Source: XYB1-FULL-44-23 sp964502885 (lineage in GTDB: Bacteria > Patescibacteriota > Microgenomatia > CAZETR01 > Amesbacteraceae). From it: 42,909 nucleotides of DNA. The translations under genes and the position numbers were made by a program. Shown piece by piece: positions 41,176 to 42,909 of this stretch. Positions within the stretch are counted from its first letter, which is position 1; each line of letters begins with the position of its first letter. The notes under the pieces were generated by a model. It did not search any database. It worked only from the letters and a program-made list of their open reading frames with translations, and was not told the origin of the DNA. The stretch lies in contig CAZCXU010000009.1 in assembly GCA_964502885.1 (NCBI GenBank), forward strand, positions 1 through 42,909, written 5' to 3'.

Positions 41176-42503
41176 TTGGAAAGTTTTGTTGCCGATTTAT
41201 AAGACAAGCCGATTATAGTCCATAGGATCATGGCAATTTTAGAGGCAGAAAAGAGATCGATGAATAATCCTCCCATGAGCAGGCTAAAAAAGAAACATGA
41301 GACAGATAGAATAAAGGCATTTCTGAGGGTAGGGGTGTAGTTGAGAATGATATGTGAAACCGCAAGATAGTAGCGCAGGGCAATGAGCGCAAAGGCCAAG
41401 AGCCCAAGGGCTCCGGTTTCGGCTAATATTCGTAAATATTCATTGTCAGCAGCAAGACCGATTGAGGAATATCCACTACCAACCAGAGGGTTTTTGAAAA
41501 ATGCCCGTAATGCTTTTGGCCATTCGGCCTGCAGGCGAATATTGAATGAGCGATCTTCAGCTACCGGATTGGGCTTGAGAACGTCAGGAACTTCGTCGAC
41601 AGCACGTGAGGATGAGGTCGCAACCATCGGGCCAGATTCGGGCGCTACTTGTGCGTAGGCAACTGAGATAGCAGAAAAGTTGAAGTGATTTCTTATCAGA
41701 TCCAAATATCTACCCCGCAGTTGCGGGGAAAAAAGAAATCCTGCCACTGAAACCACAATTAGAGGCGCCAGCCACATTTTCTTTCGCATAAGCACCAGCA
41801 TGAGTCCGGTAGAAATAAAGAAGCTGGCAAACGTAATCCGTGAAGCCGATAGCAACATACTCCAATAAATCAACCCACCCATCAGGAGAAGAACCAATCG
41901 ATGACGGGAAACCGGCAGAATTGCAATAATCATGAGAATCGGCAAAAGGCAATACGCTGCCAAATCGTAATGGCCGGCAAAAGTAGAATTTATGCGCGCA
42001 CCCGGTCCAAGTGTAAGAGCCAGACCCTTGGAAAATTCGCTATTGTTTGTGGAAATGATCGGAAATTGAAAAAACATCTGACCTAGACCATATACGGCAA
42101 CAATTAACCCAACCAGAAGGATCGTTTTGATGTAAAAAGGTAATTGGGCAATGCTTTTTAGCTGATCGTAGGCAATAAAAAAGAGGGACATGTATTCGAT
42201 ACGCCTGAATGCGTGAAGCATGCCCAGATTAAGCGAGGCTGTTTTGGTAAGAAAGATTCCGGAAAAGGAAGCCACTAACCCCACTAACCAAAAGAGCAAT
42301 ATCGCCCGATGGAGTTTGGGGAGTGGGAAGAAATCCCTATGAATCAGTCTGACTACAATATATGCGACCACACTCATGCCTATGAGCAAATCTTCCAACC
42401 GCACTGCCACAAATGTACCACTCACTCCCAAGAGGGGGAATTTTGGATACAGCGGAATAAAAAGTAAGATGAGCGGAATAAGATAGTTACTTAATTTGCG
42501 CAT
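41172..42503 (-). CDS. O-antigen ligase/polymerase-like membrane protein
   Basis: The 443-residue protein has about eleven hydrophobic segments and the long extracytoplasmic loop of the Wzy/WaaL superfamily, with FNIRLQAEWPKALRAFF, KNPLVGSGYSSIG and NEYLRILAETGALGLLAF. It polymerises or ligates lipid-linked glycans. The ATG at 42503 is chosen: the preceding 26 codons of the open frame overlap the upstream gene's end, and an AAGGA lies just before this ATG. A second member of the family is at 2848-4008. Confidence 0.85.
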   Translation of the reverse strand: MRKLSNYLIPLILLFIPLYPKFPLLGVSGTFVAVRLEDLLIGMSVVAYIVVRLIHRDFFPLPKLHRAILLFWLVGLVASFSGIFLTKTASLNLGMLHAFRRIEYMSLFFIAYDQLKSIAQLPFYIKTILLVGLIVAVYGLGQMFFQFPIISTNNSEFSKGLALTLGPGARINSTFAGHYDLAAYCLLPILMIIAILPVSRHRLVLLLMGGLIYWSMLLSASRITFASFFISTGLMLVLMRKKMWLAPLIVVSVAGFLFSPQLRGRYLDLIRNHFNFSAISVAYAQVAPESGPMVATSSSRAVDEVPDVLKPNPVAEDRSFNIRLQAEWPKALRAFFKNPLVGSGYSSIGLAADNEYLRILAETGALGLLAFALIALRYYLAVSHIILNYTPTLRNAFILSVSCFFFSLLMGGLFIDLFSASKIAMILWTIIGLSYKSATKLSK

Positions 42504-42909
42504 ATTCCTTTGAGAGTAAATAAATACAGAGACTGACCAGGACAAGACTGGTAAGTCGAGTTGCCCAATGTGATGGTACATATCGAACGGTAATTTTATT
42601 TACATAATGCACGCCATCGATATTTATCTGCTCAGTTGGCTTGGTAGGATAAAACCCGTTTACATACAAAGACTCTCTCCCCGGATGAACAAGTTCCTGA
42701 AGCCACGAAGATTTAGTCTGGTCACGAATCAGCGTAAATGATTCCTCCGGTGGATAGTTGAGCAAAAATTGTAATAATGGCAATGAAAAAAACCCGGAGC
42801 GGCCAAATTGCATGGAATAGTGGTCTAAAATCTCTGAACGTGATCCTTGTGTGAAATATGCACGGCGGTAAATGCTCTCCATATCACCCGGCTCATTTGA
42901 CTGAAGTGA
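42487..42909 (-). CDS. Unrecognised membrane protein, 5' part beyond the window
   Basis: The frame is open from the right edge to a stop at 42487, giving the last 140 residues of a larger protein. It contains a soluble stretch (YRRAYFTQGSR, FLLNYPPEESF, VNGFYPTKPTEQ, YVPSHWATR) followed by one membrane helix near the C-terminus (LTSLVLVSLCIYLL). The end overlaps the Wzy-like gene by 17 nt, so it belongs to the polysaccharide operon. I cannot name the family from this part; another membrane glycosyltransferase is possible. Confidence 0.6.
   Translation of the reverse strand, partial: SLQSNEPGDMESIYRRAYFTQGSRSEILDHYSMQFGRSGFFSLPLLQFLLNYPPEESFTLIRDQTKSSWLQELVHPGRESLYVNGFYPTKPTEQINIDGVHYVNKITVRYVPSHWATRLTSLVLVSLCIYLLSKEYAQIK

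Noticed and set aside
42504..42581. 26-residue N-terminal extension of the Wzy-like protein
   Set aside because: It overlaps the upstream gene's C-terminal coding region; the ATG at 42503 is followed by a membrane helix as expected.
1..42909. Insertion sequences, phage genes, CRISPR arrays or toxin-antitoxin pairs
   Set aside because: I saw no transposase, integrase, Cas, phage structural or toxin-antitoxin motif and no long repeat by eye.

Overview
The window reads as a chromosomal segment of a Patescibacteria/CPR bacterium, most likely of the Microgenomates type. This is an inference from gene content, because no rRNA is present. The supporting signs are very tight gene packing with many ATGA and TAATG overlaps, a DUF4012 protein inside a large glycosyltransferase cluster, an isoleucyl-tRNA synthetase with HIGH and KMSKS variants, a eukaryote-type glycyl-tRNA synthetase, and small membrane-anchored proteins of unknown function. 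Almost everything lies on the minus strand; only three genes lie on plus. Two runs of exactly 100 N (5031-5130 and 6614-6713) are assembly gaps.

Layout. 1-2.1 kb: tRNA-Thr(CGT), a PD-(D/E)XK nuclease and a signal peptidase I fused to a CAP domain, cut by the window edge. 2.1-2.9 kb: a membrane-anchored Ig-like protein (plus). 2.8-9.2 kb: a minus-strand surface-polysaccharide operon (methyltransferase, GT4, GT2, Wzx flippase, PMT-like transferase, WaaE-like GT2, O-antigen ligase-like protein), damaged by both gaps. 9.2-11.9 kb: a secreted kelch-LCAT-like protein (plus). 11.9-13.3 kb: a C39-like protein behind tRNA-Val(CAC), and a second, free-standing signal peptidase I (plus). 13.3-14.9 kb: rplU-rpmA-parB. 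14.9-29.1 kb: rodA, ileS and the division/cell-wall (dcw) cluster mraZ-rsmH-ftsL-ftsI-dgkA-mraY-ftsW-murG-ftsQ-ftsA-ftsZ. 29.2-31.7 kb: a small hypothetical protein, glyS and a short recO. 31.7-42.9 kb: a second polysaccharide operon (unknown partial gene, Wzy-like, PMT-like, three GT4, one GT2, manC, a WbaP-like phosphoglycosyl transferase, DUF4012).

How the genes work together. The dcw cluster carries divisome genes and the lipid-carrier steps of peptidoglycan synthesis (MraY, MurG, FtsW, FtsI), plus an undecaprenol/diacylglycerol kinase next to MraY. It contains no murC/D/E/F ligase. The two flanking operons hold phosphoglycosyl transfer, GDP-mannose supply, sugar addition, flipping, polymerisation/ligation and polyprenyl-phosphate-sugar-dependent transfer, so they would draw on the same polyprenyl-phosphate pool.

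Main points for a second look. (1) The MraY homologue has Asn in place of a catalytic Asp. (2) Signal peptidase I is fused to a CAP domain that lacks its usual His/Glu residues. (3) A secreted kelch propeller is fused to an LCAT-like hydrolase. (4) Several genes have a -10 hexamer 6-9 nt before the start codon, which predicts leaderless mRNAs, and both tRNA genes run almost directly into a protein gene. (5) The mraZ promoter carries three perfect 10-bp-spaced boxes, a clear MraZ operator.
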